Origin: Methanoregulaceae archaeon UBA467
Lineage (GTDB): Archaea; Halobacteriota; Methanomicrobia; Methanomicrobiales; Methanospirillaceae
Length of the DNA: 64,000 nt
Reading direction: 5' to 3'
Assembly (NCBI GenBank): GCA_002503825.1
Contig: DASP01000005.1
Location: forward strand, 372,001 to 436,000
The notes under the pieces are model-generated. The model had not been told where the DNA came from. It was given only the letters and a program-made list of their open reading frames with translations, and did no database searches. Both the position numbers and the translations under genes were made by a program. Positions 25,544 through 34,795 of this stretch are shown in pieces; the stretch's first letter is position 1, and each line of letters starts with the position of its first letter.

Positions 25544-26537
25544 TATCCTCGCCCTGTACGGTAGCGATCCGCGGTGCTGCATTCACGCATCCTTTGCCAG
25601 GCACCGTGAGGTATGCATAGTTTGGTCCAACGTCCATGAAAACCCGATCCCATGTATGGAGATCCACACCGCGGAACCGCTTGAAATCCGGCTCCGATTC
25701 TGTCTCTACGAGCCAGAGGTTCATTGTACTTTTCCCCATCGATACGGCCTGTGCAAATGCATTGAGATCAATGTTCTGGGTAAAGTCGAGCTCGAATGCA
25801 CCCATCGTATGATCCCGGATCTTTGTCGCTTCTAAAATTGCGTCCTCGTATCTATTTGCCATGTCGGAGATGGATAGCATAACATCGTCTACATCCATCG
25901 CTTTGTTTATTGTCACTTTTCCTGTGCTGTACCATTCAGCCGATATCGTAACAGACCCCCCGCTGATCTTTTGCCAACGGGTGCTGTAGATCGCAAATTT
26001 TTCTTTGGCTAACCTGAGCACATCTCCAAGCCCCTCGATCTGCCTTGTAGCTCCGTACCACGCCTTCAGGCTGAAATTTCCAGCGTTTTCTTCTGGGGTG
26101 AGCCCATCGTAAAATTTCAGCCCTATCCCTTTTTCGTTCCACGATTCTACAGATCCGAAATGCATCAATTGGTTTCGGGATAACCAGCAGCGGTCAAGCC
26201 CGTTGATACTTTCGATCCACTTGGATACAGCAGCATCCGATTCACCCGCATCGAGAAGACTATAGAGAATCCATACCCGTTTCCTCGTTGAATCGAGAAA
26301 GAACGATCCCGGAGAATGACCCCCATCATTCATGTGCCAATGATCAGCGTCGAGTTTTTTCCAATGCCCATAATTTTTAGGACAGGGAATGTCGCTCAAT
26401 CTGAGGTTACTTTCAATAAGATACGCTTTCAATTGCTTCGAATAGGTAGCATCAAAATGCGACAATGACTCGACATTATCCTCGAATCCTGCCTGAAACA
26501 GATGTTTCATTTCCACAAATGTCTTGAGATGGGGCAT
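25494..26537 (-). CDS. 347-aa protein of unknown family, partner of nuclease-like protein
   Basis: First gene of the two-gene operon. A soluble protein, rich in Trp (WKKLDADHWHMNDG; SLKAWYGATRQIE), with IWILYSLLD-type helices and a C-terminal region GKGCVNAAPRIATVQGEDNA followed by GKTSIFFDGVEMFG. NAGKTS resembles a P-loop core, but it is close to the C-terminus and lacks the preceding strand and glycine spacing, so ATP binding is doubtful. No membrane segment. The intact frame in an area full of broken genes argues that it is maintained. Function unknown; defence or DNA-element role is inferred from context. Confidence 0.65.
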   Translation of the reverse strand: MPHLKTFVEMKHLFQAGFEDNVESLSHFDATYSKQLKAYLIESNLRLSDIPCPKNYGHWKKLDADHWHMNDGGHSPGSFFLDSTRKRVWILYSLLDAGESDAAVSKWIESINGLDRCWLSRNQLMHFGSVESWNEKGIGLKFYDGLTPEENAGNFSLKAWYGATRQIEGLGDVLRLAKEKFAIYSTRWQKISGGSVTISAEWYSTGKVTINKAMDVDDVMLSISDMANRYEDAILEATKIRDHTMGAFELDFTQNIDLNAFAQAVSMGKSTMNLWLVETESEPDFKRFRGVDLHTWDRVFMDVGPNYAYLTVPGKGCVNAAPRIATVQGEDNAGKTSIFFDGVEMFG

Positions 26538-26677
26538 ACGGAGACTCTCACACGGAATTCAAACGGTTTAAATTTATTTAATATTACTTTCGCAGTCTGA
26601 TCCTTAAATATTCTCTCGGTAGTAACTAAAATTACCTGATGTTCGCGGCAGATCGCTCTTAAATGAATTCAATCAAA

Positions 26678-27152
26678 TTACCCCGGCACTTCCCACACCT
26701 CCCCGATCCCCGCAAACGCCTCCTCGAACCGCTCAGTTCGCATACCTACATAAAACAGCACCGGTGAAAACGTAGATCCCAACGCATTCCCATGAGGACC
26801 ACCAAACCGGATCCTCGCCGAAGCAAAACACAGCCGGCACGATATTGCTGTCAGCGTCTTCCATGCAGCAGTCTCGGTCGCAGACTTCCATAGTACAATC
26901 GTCTCTTTGGTCCGGCCTGCGGACCGTTCCTGATACAGCATCAAAAACCACCGCTCAACACCGGACCGGAGGATTGAGAACGACCCGCCCCCAGCCTACG
27001 GTTGCAACAGCCCGTTCTCCTATGCTGTGTAATGACTCGCTGCCGGCACGTTCGGGATCTCCCGGCTGTTGGTGCACGGGAAACATCCAGGGATTCTGTT
27101 CTGGCCGGTGAAAGAGGGGCAGGGACTTATCCCCCCGGATCCCCTCTGACAC
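26678..27152 (-). pseudogene. Frameshifted phage-type DNA N6-adenine methyltransferase
   Basis: Two frames together match the pattern of phage/plasmid Dam-type methylases. The first (27152 to about 26960) ends VGWGRVVLNPP, the catalytic NPPY-type motif with the Tyr lost. A shift at about 26955-26975 leads to the second (to 26678): VERWFLMLYQERSAGRTKET, IVLWKSATETAAWKTLTAIS, LCFASARIRFGGPHGNALGS and FEEAFAGIGEVWEVPG, corresponding to the part with the conserved R-x-R-F-G-G/ P-F-P-S region. The N-terminal substrate region is also not recognisable. It is inactive. Confidence 0.6.
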
Positions 27153-27469
27153 CGTGCGGACCCTCCCGGTAGCAGGAACACTACTGTATCAGGGAGCGGA
27201 CCTTATAGCGTAGCGAAATGCATTTTACTGATCTGTTCCCAGTGAGGGGTATGTAAAAGATCGCTGCCGGAGTCATATATGGAGCAGGGAAAAGATCCCA
27301 TATTCATCAATCCAAATTGCACTGTCAGAGATTATCCTTCGGGTTGCACAAACCGCGGAGTGCCAGAGGTCAGGAGTGAAATGATGTCTTCCGGAGGAGA
27401 AGCAGGAGTGCAAGGTCTGCAGGGATTCTGAATACTAAAAAAATCCGGTACCACCGAACGTGAATAAAA
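27153..27469. other. Gene-free stretch before the P-type ATPase
   Basis: 317 bases with no open frame of protein character. No clear TATA box close to the ATPase start; the GAATAAAAATGACC region at the start codon lacks a strong Shine-Dalgarno. Confidence 0.45.
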
Positions 27470-29983
27470 ATGACCTCCCCTGAAAAACCGCAAAAATCAA
27501 TGGAACAGACGACGAAGGCCGGGGAGGTGGCACTTTCGACCGAAGAGCTGGAGAAGCAGCTTGTCACTACTCCCGACGGACTGACCCGGGAAGATGCCGT
27601 ATCACGGCTAAAAAAATACGGCAATAACGAGATCCCGGAAAAAAAGGTCAGACCGATCCTCAAATTCCTTACCTATTTCCGGGGCCCGATCCCCGGGATG
27701 ATCATAGTTGCCGCGATCCTCTCAGGGGTCCTCCGGCACTGGGAAGACCTGGCGGTCATTCTGGCCCTGCTGATAATGAACGCCATCGTGGGGTTCCGTG
27801 AAGAGTACCAGGCGGGAAATGTGATCGCGGAGCTGAAACGGACACTTGCGGTCGAGGCCCGGGTGAAGCGGGACGGAGCATGGATCACGGTGCCCCGGCG
27901 GGAGCTGGTGCCGGGAGACATTATCCGGGTACGCACGGGCGATATCGTCCCCGCCGATGTAAAACTCCCCGCAGGGGAGCCGGTTGAGGTAGACCAGTCA
28001 GTCCTCACCGGCGAGTCTCTCCCCGTTGAGCGGAAAGAAAACGAGGTCCTCTACTCCGGGTCGATCATTAAGCAGGGAGAGACCGATGCACTTGTGTACG
28101 CGACCGGGCCAGACACCTACTATGGAAAGACCGCCGGGCTGGTAGAGGAGGCAGAGACCAGGAGCCACCTGCAGAAAGCGGTGATAAAAATCGCCGATTA
28201 CCTGATCTTCATTGCTATCGGCCTGGCGATGGTGATCGTCGCCACCTCATTTTTCAGGGGCAACCCATTCCTCGAGGTTCTGCAGTTCGGGCTGGTGCTG
28301 ACCGTTGCGGCGGTGCCCGTGGCGATGCCGGCAGTGTTGTCGGTCACTATGGCTCTTGGGGCAGGAGTGCTGGCCCGAAAGCAGGCGATTGTCACCAGGC
28401 TCACCTCGGTTGAGGAACTGGCCGGGATTGATGTACTCTGCTCTGACAAGACCGGCACCCTTACCAGGAACAAGCTGACCATTGGAACACTCTTCCCCCG
28501 GGAAGGAGTGGATCCGGGTGATGTGATACTCTGCGCCGCCCTGGCCTCCCGTGAGGAGAACCGGGACACTATCGACCTTGCTATTCTCGACGGAATGGAT
28601 GCCGGCCGGAAGGAGCGGTTGCATTCCTATAAGGTTACCCGTTTCATACCCTTCGACCCGGTGCACAAGCGTACCGAAGCGACGGTAGAAGATGCCGGCG
28701 GGAACATATTCAGGACGACAAAGGGAGCTCCGCAGGTCATCCTTGCCCTCGATCCTGATGCGGACACGCTTTCGCCCGTGGTGAACAAGGTGGTGGATGG
28801 CTTTGCCGCAAAGGGGTACCGGTCACTGGGAGTAGCCCGGACGATCGATAACGGGACCTGGAGACTTCTTGGGATCATTCCCCTGTTCGACCCGCTGCGC
28901 GAAGACTCGAAGGAGACTGTAGAAGCTGCCGAGGATATGGGCATTCACGTCAAGATGGTGACCGGTGACCAGATTGCAATTGCGAAGGAGACCGGGAGAC
29001 AACTCGGGTTGTCCGCCAACATCATAGATGCCAGCGTATTCGACACGACAAAGTATCACGAGAGCGGCAGGCTGGAAGATGCAATCGAGAAAGCGGACGG
29101 ATTTGCACAGGTCTTCCCCGAGCACAAGTATCACATTGTCGATGTGCTCCAGAAACACGGGCATATCGTGGGAATGACCGGTGACGGGGTGAACGATGCC
29201 CCGGCGCTGAAGAAAGCTGATGCAGGCATCGCGGTCTCGGGAGCGACCGATGCAGCCCGTGCCGCTGCAGATATCGTACTTTTACGGCCTGGGCTCTCGG
29301 TCATCATCGACGCCGTCAGGGAAGCCCGGAAGATCTTCCAGCGGATGCAGAATTACACCATCTATCGAATCGCCGAAACGTTTGCACTCCTCATCTTCAT
29401 CACCCTCGTCATCCTGATCTTTGATTTCTACCCGGTTACCGCGATCATGATCGTGCTCCTGGCGATTCTCAACGACGGGGCAATCCTCTCCATTGCCTAC
29501 GATAACGTCCGGTATTCAAAAAAACCTGAAACCTGGGATATGAAGTTCGTGCTGAGCATCGCCTCGTCTATCGGTCTCTTTGCCGTGCTCCGGTCATTTG
29601 GAATCTTTTATATTGCAGATTCGGTGCTCCTCCTCTCACCCGCCATGGTCCAGACAATGGTGTACCTGAACCTCTCTGTCGGGGGGCACCTGACTGTGTT
29701 CGTTGCCCGTACACGGGGTCCCTTCTGGTCCATTGCCCCTGCACCCATCCTGCTCTTCGCAGTTATCGGGACGCAGGTTGCGGCTACCTTCATCGCCGTG
29801 TACGGGGTCCTGATGACGCCCATCGGCTGGGAACTCGCCGGGATCGTCCTTGTGTATACCCTTATCATGTTCCTCGTCCAGGACCGGGTGAAACTGCTGG
29901 CATACAGGATTTTCAGCCCGGAACCCTCGGGCATCCTGGTCAAGGAGACCGGAAAACCCGGACCAGATGGATCGGGGAATTAA
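27470..29983 (+). CDS. Plasma-membrane H+-ATPase (P-type, P3A-like)
   Basis: An 837-aa pump. Motifs in order: TGES (180-183, actuator domain), PVAMP (283-287, ion-site helix), DKTGTLT with phosphorylated D326, KGAPQ in the nucleotide domain, MVTGD, and GDGVNDAP at about 569-576. PVAMP in helix 4 and the short N-terminus group it with fungal/plant-type proton ATPases, which are also present in methanogens. It would extrude H+ at the cost of ATP. Ten helices fit the C-terminal hydrophobic pattern. There is no adjacent regulator. Confidence 0.93.
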   Translation: MTSPEKPQKSMEQTTKAGEVALSTEELEKQLVTTPDGLTREDAVSRLKKYGNNEIPEKKVRPILKFLTYFRGPIPGMIIVAAILSGVLRHWEDLAVILALLIMNAIVGFREEYQAGNVIAELKRTLAVEARVKRDGAWITVPRRELVPGDIIRVRTGDIVPADVKLPAGEPVEVDQSVLTGESLPVERKENEVLYSGSIIKQGETDALVYATGPDTYYGKTAGLVEEAETRSHLQKAVIKIADYLIFIAIGLAMVIVATSFFRGNPFLEVLQFGLVLTVAAVPVAMPAVLSVTMALGAGVLARKQAIVTRLTSVEELAGIDVLCSDKTGTLTRNKLTIGTLFPREGVDPGDVILCAALASREENRDTIDLAILDGMDAGRKERLHSYKVTRFIPFDPVHKRTEATVEDAGGNIFRTTKGAPQVILALDPDADTLSPVVNKVVDGFAAKGYRSLGVARTIDNGTWRLLGIIPLFDPLREDSKETVEAAEDMGIHVKMVTGDQIAIAKETGRQLGLSANIIDASVFDTTKYHESGRLEDAIEKADGFAQVFPEHKYHIVDVLQKHGHIVGMTGDGVNDAPALKKADAGIAVSGATDAARAAADIVLLRPGLSVIIDAVREARKIFQRMQNYTIYRIAETFALLIFITLVILIFDFYPVTAIMIVLLAILNDGAILSIAYDNVRYSKKPETWDMKFVLSIASSIGLFAVLRSFGIFYIADSVLLLSPAMVQTMVYLNLSVGGHLTVFVARTRGPFWSIAPAPILLFAVIGTQVAATFIAVYGVLMTPIGWELAGIVLVYTLIMFLVQDRVKLLAYRIFSPEPSGILVKETGKPGPDGSGN

Positions 29984-30257
29984 AGCGGGAACGGGAGATA
30001 ATTGAGAAAGGACTGCATGAAACCGAATTCATGATTTTTTTTTAAAGTTGTAGGTAAAGGTGGATTAACAGACCGGATCCAATGGAATTGAACCTTAAGA
30101 GAAGATGCGAGTGTCCGGAATCGGACCCGATGTAGTGCGAGGATCGATCTTGTTCATAGGTTCTCATGCACACGGGGATTGAACCGGAACAGGGACCCGG
30201 TATTCCCTATCCCTTAAATAGTTTTAAGAATGTCGTCCCCAAGGTACTTCCTTGACA

Positions 30258-31580
30258 ATGTCATATCTCATCGAGATTGCCATCATCATCATCCTCATCG
30301 CGCTCAATGGCATCTTTGCACTTTCAGAGTTTGCCATTGTCTCGGCCAGGAAGACCCGCCTCCGGCAACGGGCGGAAAACGGAGACACCGGGGCTGCCGT
30401 CGCGCTCGGACTTGCGAACGAACCGACATCATTTCTTTCGACCATTCAAATCGGGATCACCCTCGTTGGTATCGGTGCCGGGGCGTTCGGTGGCGTCACT
30501 TTAGCGAAAGAACTCGCGGTTTATTTTACAGAATTCCCCTCCCTGGCCCCATACAGTGAAATGCTAAGTATCACGCTGGTGGTCCTGGTAATCACCTACC
30601 TGACGCTGGTCTTTGGTGAACTTGTCCCAAAGCGTATTGCGCTCAATAATGCCGAGGAGATCGCATCAGCCGTAGCAAAACCGATGCACTTCCTTTCCAC
30701 CGTCGCGTCACCACTGGTGTTTATTCTGAGTCGTTCAACCGGGGCAGTGCTCAAAATAATAAAGACCCCGGGATCTGCAGAACCGCCGGTAACAGAAGAG
30801 GATGTCAGGATAATGCTTGAGGCCGGGACAGAGGCCGGCGTCTTTGAGAAGGCCGAAATGAATATGGTAGAGGGGGTGTTTGCCCTTGCTGACCTCAGGG
30901 TGGAGTCTCTGATGACTCCCCGTCCTGATATTATCGCTCTTGACCTCGACGACCCCGATGCAGAGAACATGAGAAAAATGACCCTGAGCGGGCGATCCAG
31001 GTTTCCGGCATATGAAGGCGACCTGGATACCATCATCGGCATCGTATCGGTAAAAAATGTGTTCGCGAGGATGGTTGAAGGTGTCTCACCGGATATAAGG
31101 GCTGCAGTCACGAAGCCTGTCTTTGTCCCTGAAACGCTCCCGGCCCTGAAACTCCTTGAATCGTTCAGGGAGTCGGGGGTGCATATCGCACTGGCTACCG
31201 ACGAATACGGGAGTATCCAGGGGCTCATTACCCTGCACGACATACTTGAAGCGATCGTGGGGGATGTCCGCTCACCCGGGGAGCCGGTTGAGACCCCGGT
31301 TGTTGTCAGGGAGGACGGTTCATGGCTGATTGACGGGAGCACCCCGGTAGAGGAGATACGGGATATTCTGTCACTACAGTCCCTTCCCGGAGAGGACCAG
31401 GGCCATTACCACACCCTTGCGGGCCTTATCATGTACATCCTGAACCGGATACCCGCCGCCGGGGATTTTTTCACCCTCGGCGGGCTTCGCTACGAGGTGG
31501 TGGACATGGACGGCAAACGGGTGGATAAGGTGCTCGTGATGCGTGTTCCCGGGGAACCACCGGATAAAGGGGAAAAATGA
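30258..31580 (+). CDS. CNNM/CorC family membrane protein (DUF21-CBS-CorC_HlyC)
   Basis: About 440 aa. DUF21 membrane domain in residues 1-185 (LIEIAIIIILIALNGIFALS; MLSITLVVLVITYLTLVFGE), a CBS pair at about 210-335 (LADLRVESLMTPRPDIIALD; IALATDEYGSIQGLITLHDI) and a CorC_HlyC domain at the C-terminus (EDGSWLIDGSTPVEEIRDIL; RYEVVDMDGKRVDKVLV). Relatives transport or regulate Mg2+ and Co2+, with nucleotides bound by the CBS pair. ATG 30258 is the conventional start; TTG 30252, better spaced to AAGG, would add two residues. 29984-30257 upstream has no gene. Confidence 0.9.
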   Translation: MSYLIEIAIIIILIALNGIFALSEFAIVSARKTRLRQRAENGDTGAAVALGLANEPTSFLSTIQIGITLVGIGAGAFGGVTLAKELAVYFTEFPSLAPYSEMLSITLVVLVITYLTLVFGELVPKRIALNNAEEIASAVAKPMHFLSTVASPLVFILSRSTGAVLKIIKTPGSAEPPVTEEDVRIMLEAGTEAGVFEKAEMNMVEGVFALADLRVESLMTPRPDIIALDLDDPDAENMRKMTLSGRSRFPAYEGDLDTIIGIVSVKNVFARMVEGVSPDIRAAVTKPVFVPETLPALKLLESFRESGVHIALATDEYGSIQGLITLHDILEAIVGDVRSPGEPVETPVVVREDGSWLIDGSTPVEEIRDILSLQSLPGEDQGHYHTLAGLIMYILNRIPAAGDFFTLGGLRYEVVDMDGKRVDKVLVMRVPGEPPDKGEK

Positions 31581-31845
31581 AAATGACTTCCTGGCCCTGC
31601 TGCTTTTGATTTTTCATTTCCTGTTGCTTAATTCAGGACCCCCCGCAAAGGTTCATTTTGATTTTCATGATGAGATATTTCGTATTTAAAATACCGGTAC
31701 CCCTCGCGATCTCTTCCCGTGCGTCACGCCCGGACTACCGCGGCAGCCTGGAATGGACGAGGTGAGGTCCCACCGGATAACCAGTATATACCCGCCCGGT
31801 AAATCCTACCTGTACCAAAAAATACGGCACAGTGGTCGATCCCAA

Positions 31846-32214
31846 ATGCACGAATGGAACCCTGATGACTACGAGAAACATTCCTCTGCCCGGAAGACCT
31901 GGGGAGGGGCCCTTATCGCGAAACTGATGCTCTCGGGCGACGAACACGTCCTCGATATCGGGTGCGGAGACGGGGCGCTTACAACCGAAATTGCTGCACA
32001 ACTCCCCCGTGGTTCGGTCACAGGTATAGACCAGTCCGCAGAGATGATCGCCCATGCACAGACCCGCTACCCGCCGCCGGGATACCCGAACTGCAAAAAA
32101 GAGGAGTTCATCACGGAACTCTCCGACCGCTACATGGCATTCCACCCGCCTGATACGGAAGGCCGGATCCACGTGAAGATGGTCCGGCTCGAGGCCGGGG
32201 CGGTGAAGCGTTAG
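31846..32214 (+). pseudogene. SAM methyltransferase with large internal deletion
   Basis: 122 codons from ATG 31846. The N-terminal 70 residues are a class I methyltransferase of the trans-aconitate type: WNPDDYEKHSSARKTWGGAL, motif I HVLDIGCGDGALT, TGIDQSAEMIAHAQTRYPP. The frame then jumps directly to what looks like the C-terminal end of the same family (EEFITELSDRYMAFHPPDTE, RIHVKMVRLEAGAVKR). About 130 residues with the substrate-binding part are missing, without a frameshift. The family is about 250 aa. It is very likely an inactive deletion derivative, although the SAM motif is intact. Confidence 0.7.
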
Positions 32215-32242
32215 GAAAAAGGATGGACTCCCGGGAGCCTTT

Positions 32243-33454
32243 TTATTCCAACAGGTGTTTTCTCTCCGCGAGTGAGAGAACATAAAACAGGGCGAACAGT
32301 GTCAGCCCGAAACCTGCCAGAAAAATGGCTAACGCAATACCGGGAATCCGGTCAATGATAAGCATTGCTACACCGATGAGAATCATCAGGATCGCAGTAA
32401 GAAACGCCAGAACCAGCAACAGGAGCAGCAGATGGAGATCTTTTCCTTCCGGTTTCGGGGCGGGCTCTGATTTTGGTTTTGGCCTGATAAGGTCGCGGAT
32501 CAGGGTATACATGAGATAAAACCCTCCGAAAATGTTGAAAAGTGCGATGAAGACCGCCAGAAGCGTAACCAGGATGTCAGGAACGATGACCGCAAATGAA
32601 CCAGCCATAACAAATACCATCCCCACGAGGATGACAATCCCGTTGCGTCTGAACGTGAGGGTCATCATATTTCCGACGACCAGCGCCTGAACCCCAAGCA
32701 GCACTACCAGCGTACCCAGCTGAGCGCTTGAAGCCCACGGCAGTAATCCCTGGTACACCGGAACCAGCAGGCAGCCGCTCACCAGCATGAATATCCCGTA
32801 CTGCATTCCCATGACGGTAGCAAGGGGCATGCAATGAGTGTTTGTGGGGATATCGGATTCCGGGTGGAGCGGATGCATCTTATGAAAAATAACTGCAAGG
32901 TAGAACAGAACCATGCCGAAAAGCAGAGCGATACCTGCGAGAAGTTCGGTTGAAAGGACACCCGGCAGGAACATCTGCATGGCAACCAGTACTGCAACCA
33001 GAATCATGAGGATGTAGACTGCTGCACGGCTCAGCGTCAGGGCGGATAATACTCCGTCACCGGACGTTTTCCCGGACGGAGACATCCCATTTGAAACAAA
33101 CCTCTGTAAAAGCAGCAGGATACCGCCAACTCCGAAGATGACAATCACCAGGATCTTTGGAATATCGCCAAAAATTCCCGGAATAAAGCAGGTGATAAAA
33201 CCAATCGCGGTGATGATGATCCCCGGAATAAGTACCGGCCATGATCTCTCCACGGATCTGATCGGATTTTTTCCAATTATCTGCAGCTGCAGGCCAAATA
33301 TAACCAGGAGAAGTCCATACACACCATCCTGATAGTAGGGTAATGTTTCGCGAGCAACCGAAAAGAGTACGGCACCAAGGACAAGCAAAATCAGGCCGCT
33401 GGCAAGAAGATGAGTCACTTCCAGGGAAATGGTCACCTCATCCGAGAGTTTCAA
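32243..33454 (-). CDS. Polytopic membrane protein of unknown function
   Basis: A 403-aa protein with about 12 hydrophobic helices arranged as repeated pairs (LLASGLILLVLGAVLFSVA; YGLLLVIFGLQLQIIG; LIPGIIITAIGFITCFIPGI ...), a pattern like HdeD/DUF308 repeats. A cytoplasmic loop near residue 330 is Lys/Pro-rich (RPKPKSEPAPKPEGKD). No transport motif or charged helix is conserved that I can name. It seems monocistronic. Confidence 0.65.
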   Translation of the reverse strand: MKLSDEVTISLEVTHLLASGLILLVLGAVLFSVARETLPYYQDGVYGLLLVIFGLQLQIIGKNPIRSVERSWPVLIPGIIITAIGFITCFIPGIFGDIPKILVIVIFGVGGILLLLQRFVSNGMSPSGKTSGDGVLSALTLSRAAVYILMILVAVLVAMQMFLPGVLSTELLAGIALLFGMVLFYLAVIFHKMHPLHPESDIPTNTHCMPLATVMGMQYGIFMLVSGCLLVPVYQGLLPWASSAQLGTLVVLLGVQALVVGNMMTLTFRRNGIVILVGMVFVMAGSFAVIVPDILVTLLAVFIALFNIFGGFYLMYTLIRDLIRPKPKSEPAPKPEGKDLHLLLLLLVLAFLTAILMILIGVAMLIIDRIPGIALAIFLAGFGLTLFALFYVLSLAERKHLLE

Positions 33455-33993
33455 TGTATCCCCTCGGTTGTAAAAAAAATTCTATGGGGCTTTCCAATTT
33501 TTCCAGACTTTTTTGTATATGTTTTTGAATATTTTTCATGTGCGTATCCTGGAATGCCGGGTCTTTCTGCAATGCGCATACAGATAGTAAAAATCAGATA
33601 TACGATGAATATGTCAGAAACACGCTTCCCTGATACAATTATTCTATTCTTTAACGTTAATTTTTCTTTTTTTATCTCATTTTTCAAGAGTAAGTATCCA
33701 TTATCTTTAAAATGCGGAAAGAAGAATTCCAACCCGTGACCATGCCCGGATGACCAGTTATTGGTTCTTGAATCCGGAACGAAAATAGCCTCCGGTTCCG
33801 TTGAATCCCAGTATGATCGAAGTACCGGGTTCAACAGGATTTTTACCATGAACCAACGAGCCGGAGATCTACGGAATGTGGTATTTTACAGCCCGGTTGA
33901 AAAAAAGAAAAATCCGGTTTCCTGAACATGAGGGGCTTAATTGTCGAAAGTTGTAGGGATCTCTTAGAACCCCTTGTGTTTGTTGAACCTTTT
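33455..33993. other. AT-rich gap, no supported gene
   Basis: 539 bases between the membrane-protein start and the TPR gene. A 132-codon minus-strand frame is present (33451-33849), but it has no ribosome binding site, overlaps the start of the membrane protein gene and has low-complexity Lys/Ile composition. Promoters for the membrane protein gene should lie here. Confidence 0.45.
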
Positions 33994-34365
33994 TTACTGA
34001 TTTCCGGTTGCGATAGATATCCCCTTCGTCATACAATCAGAAGCATCGTTCTCACGTCCCATTTTCTTAAGGGTTGTCCCCTTGTTATACCAGGTTTCCG
34101 CATTGGACGGATCACACGTAAGAGCAGATTCATAGCATGAAATTGCTTCATCATATCTGCCAAGCATATCCAGAGCATTCCCCTTCGAATGGAGTGCCTT
34201 GGCATGGCGGGGATTAATCAGAAGAACCTGGTCAAAGATCCTGACAGCTTCTGTATACTCATTGCGATACTTCATCTCGTTTGCCAGATGCAGCATGATC
34301 TCTGCATGAGGATCGAGTACGTATACGATCCTGGTTTCAGCACCAGACTGACTCATTTGCGTCAC
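33994..34365 (-). CDS. TPR-repeat protein, 123 aa
   Basis: Three tetratricopeptide repeats: AEIMLHLANEMKYRNEYTEA, VLLINPRHAKALHSKGNALD with MLGRYDEAISCYESAL, and CDPSNAETWYNKGTTLKKMG. Consensus residues (W/L-x-x-x-G-x-x-Y, P at repeat end) are clear. A short cytoplasmic adaptor protein. The upstream region 34366-34795 is very AT-rich, carries the promoter and no gene. Confidence 0.85.
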   Translation of the reverse strand: MTQMSQSGAETRIVYVLDPHAEIMLHLANEMKYRNEYTEAVRIFDQVLLINPRHAKALHSKGNALDMLGRYDEAISCYESALTCDPSNAETWYNKGTTLKKMGRENDASDCMTKGISIATGNQ

Positions 34366-34795
34366 GATCTTTCTGTTTGATATAATAGTATTTAATTATT
34401 TTGATTATAAAAAATTAATAAGTTATATAATTTATTATTAGGGGAATCCTTTAACTGGTTCTAATATTTAAATAAAATTGCTAAGTATAAATTATAGTAT
34501 ATATACTTTAGTATTTCTGCAAGTTGTGCGTGAGTGGCGTTCCCGCCGGATTCTACAAAAAAGGCATTCAGAAAATTGCTGGTTGCAGATTATGCGAGGT
34601 CATGTCAGATTACCGGTTGGTTCATGAGACGGTTTTATAGAACAGGATAATTTGAGTTGTATTGTGGAGTCGCCCCACGGAATTGTAAATCATGCCGGGG
34701 TTTAGAATTCGGCCCTGGACGGCGTTATGATGGACATGTCTGCAAAAAAAAAATTTACAGGGATTAAGGGATACACTCACTTCCTATACAATGCC

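Noticed and set aside
25494..25560. P-loop (NAGKTS) in the 347-aa protein
   Set aside because: It is 15 residues from the C-terminus and lacks the G-x-x-x-x-G-K-[ST] spacing and preceding strand.
30100..30200. tRNA-like T-arm sequence (GGTTCAATCC on the minus strand)
   Set aside because: The T-stem arms do not pair and no acceptor, D or anticodon stem can be built.
33451..33849. 132-codon minus-strand frame in the gap after the membrane protein
   Set aside because: No ribosome binding site, overlap with the neighbouring start, Lys/Ile-rich composition from AT-rich DNA.
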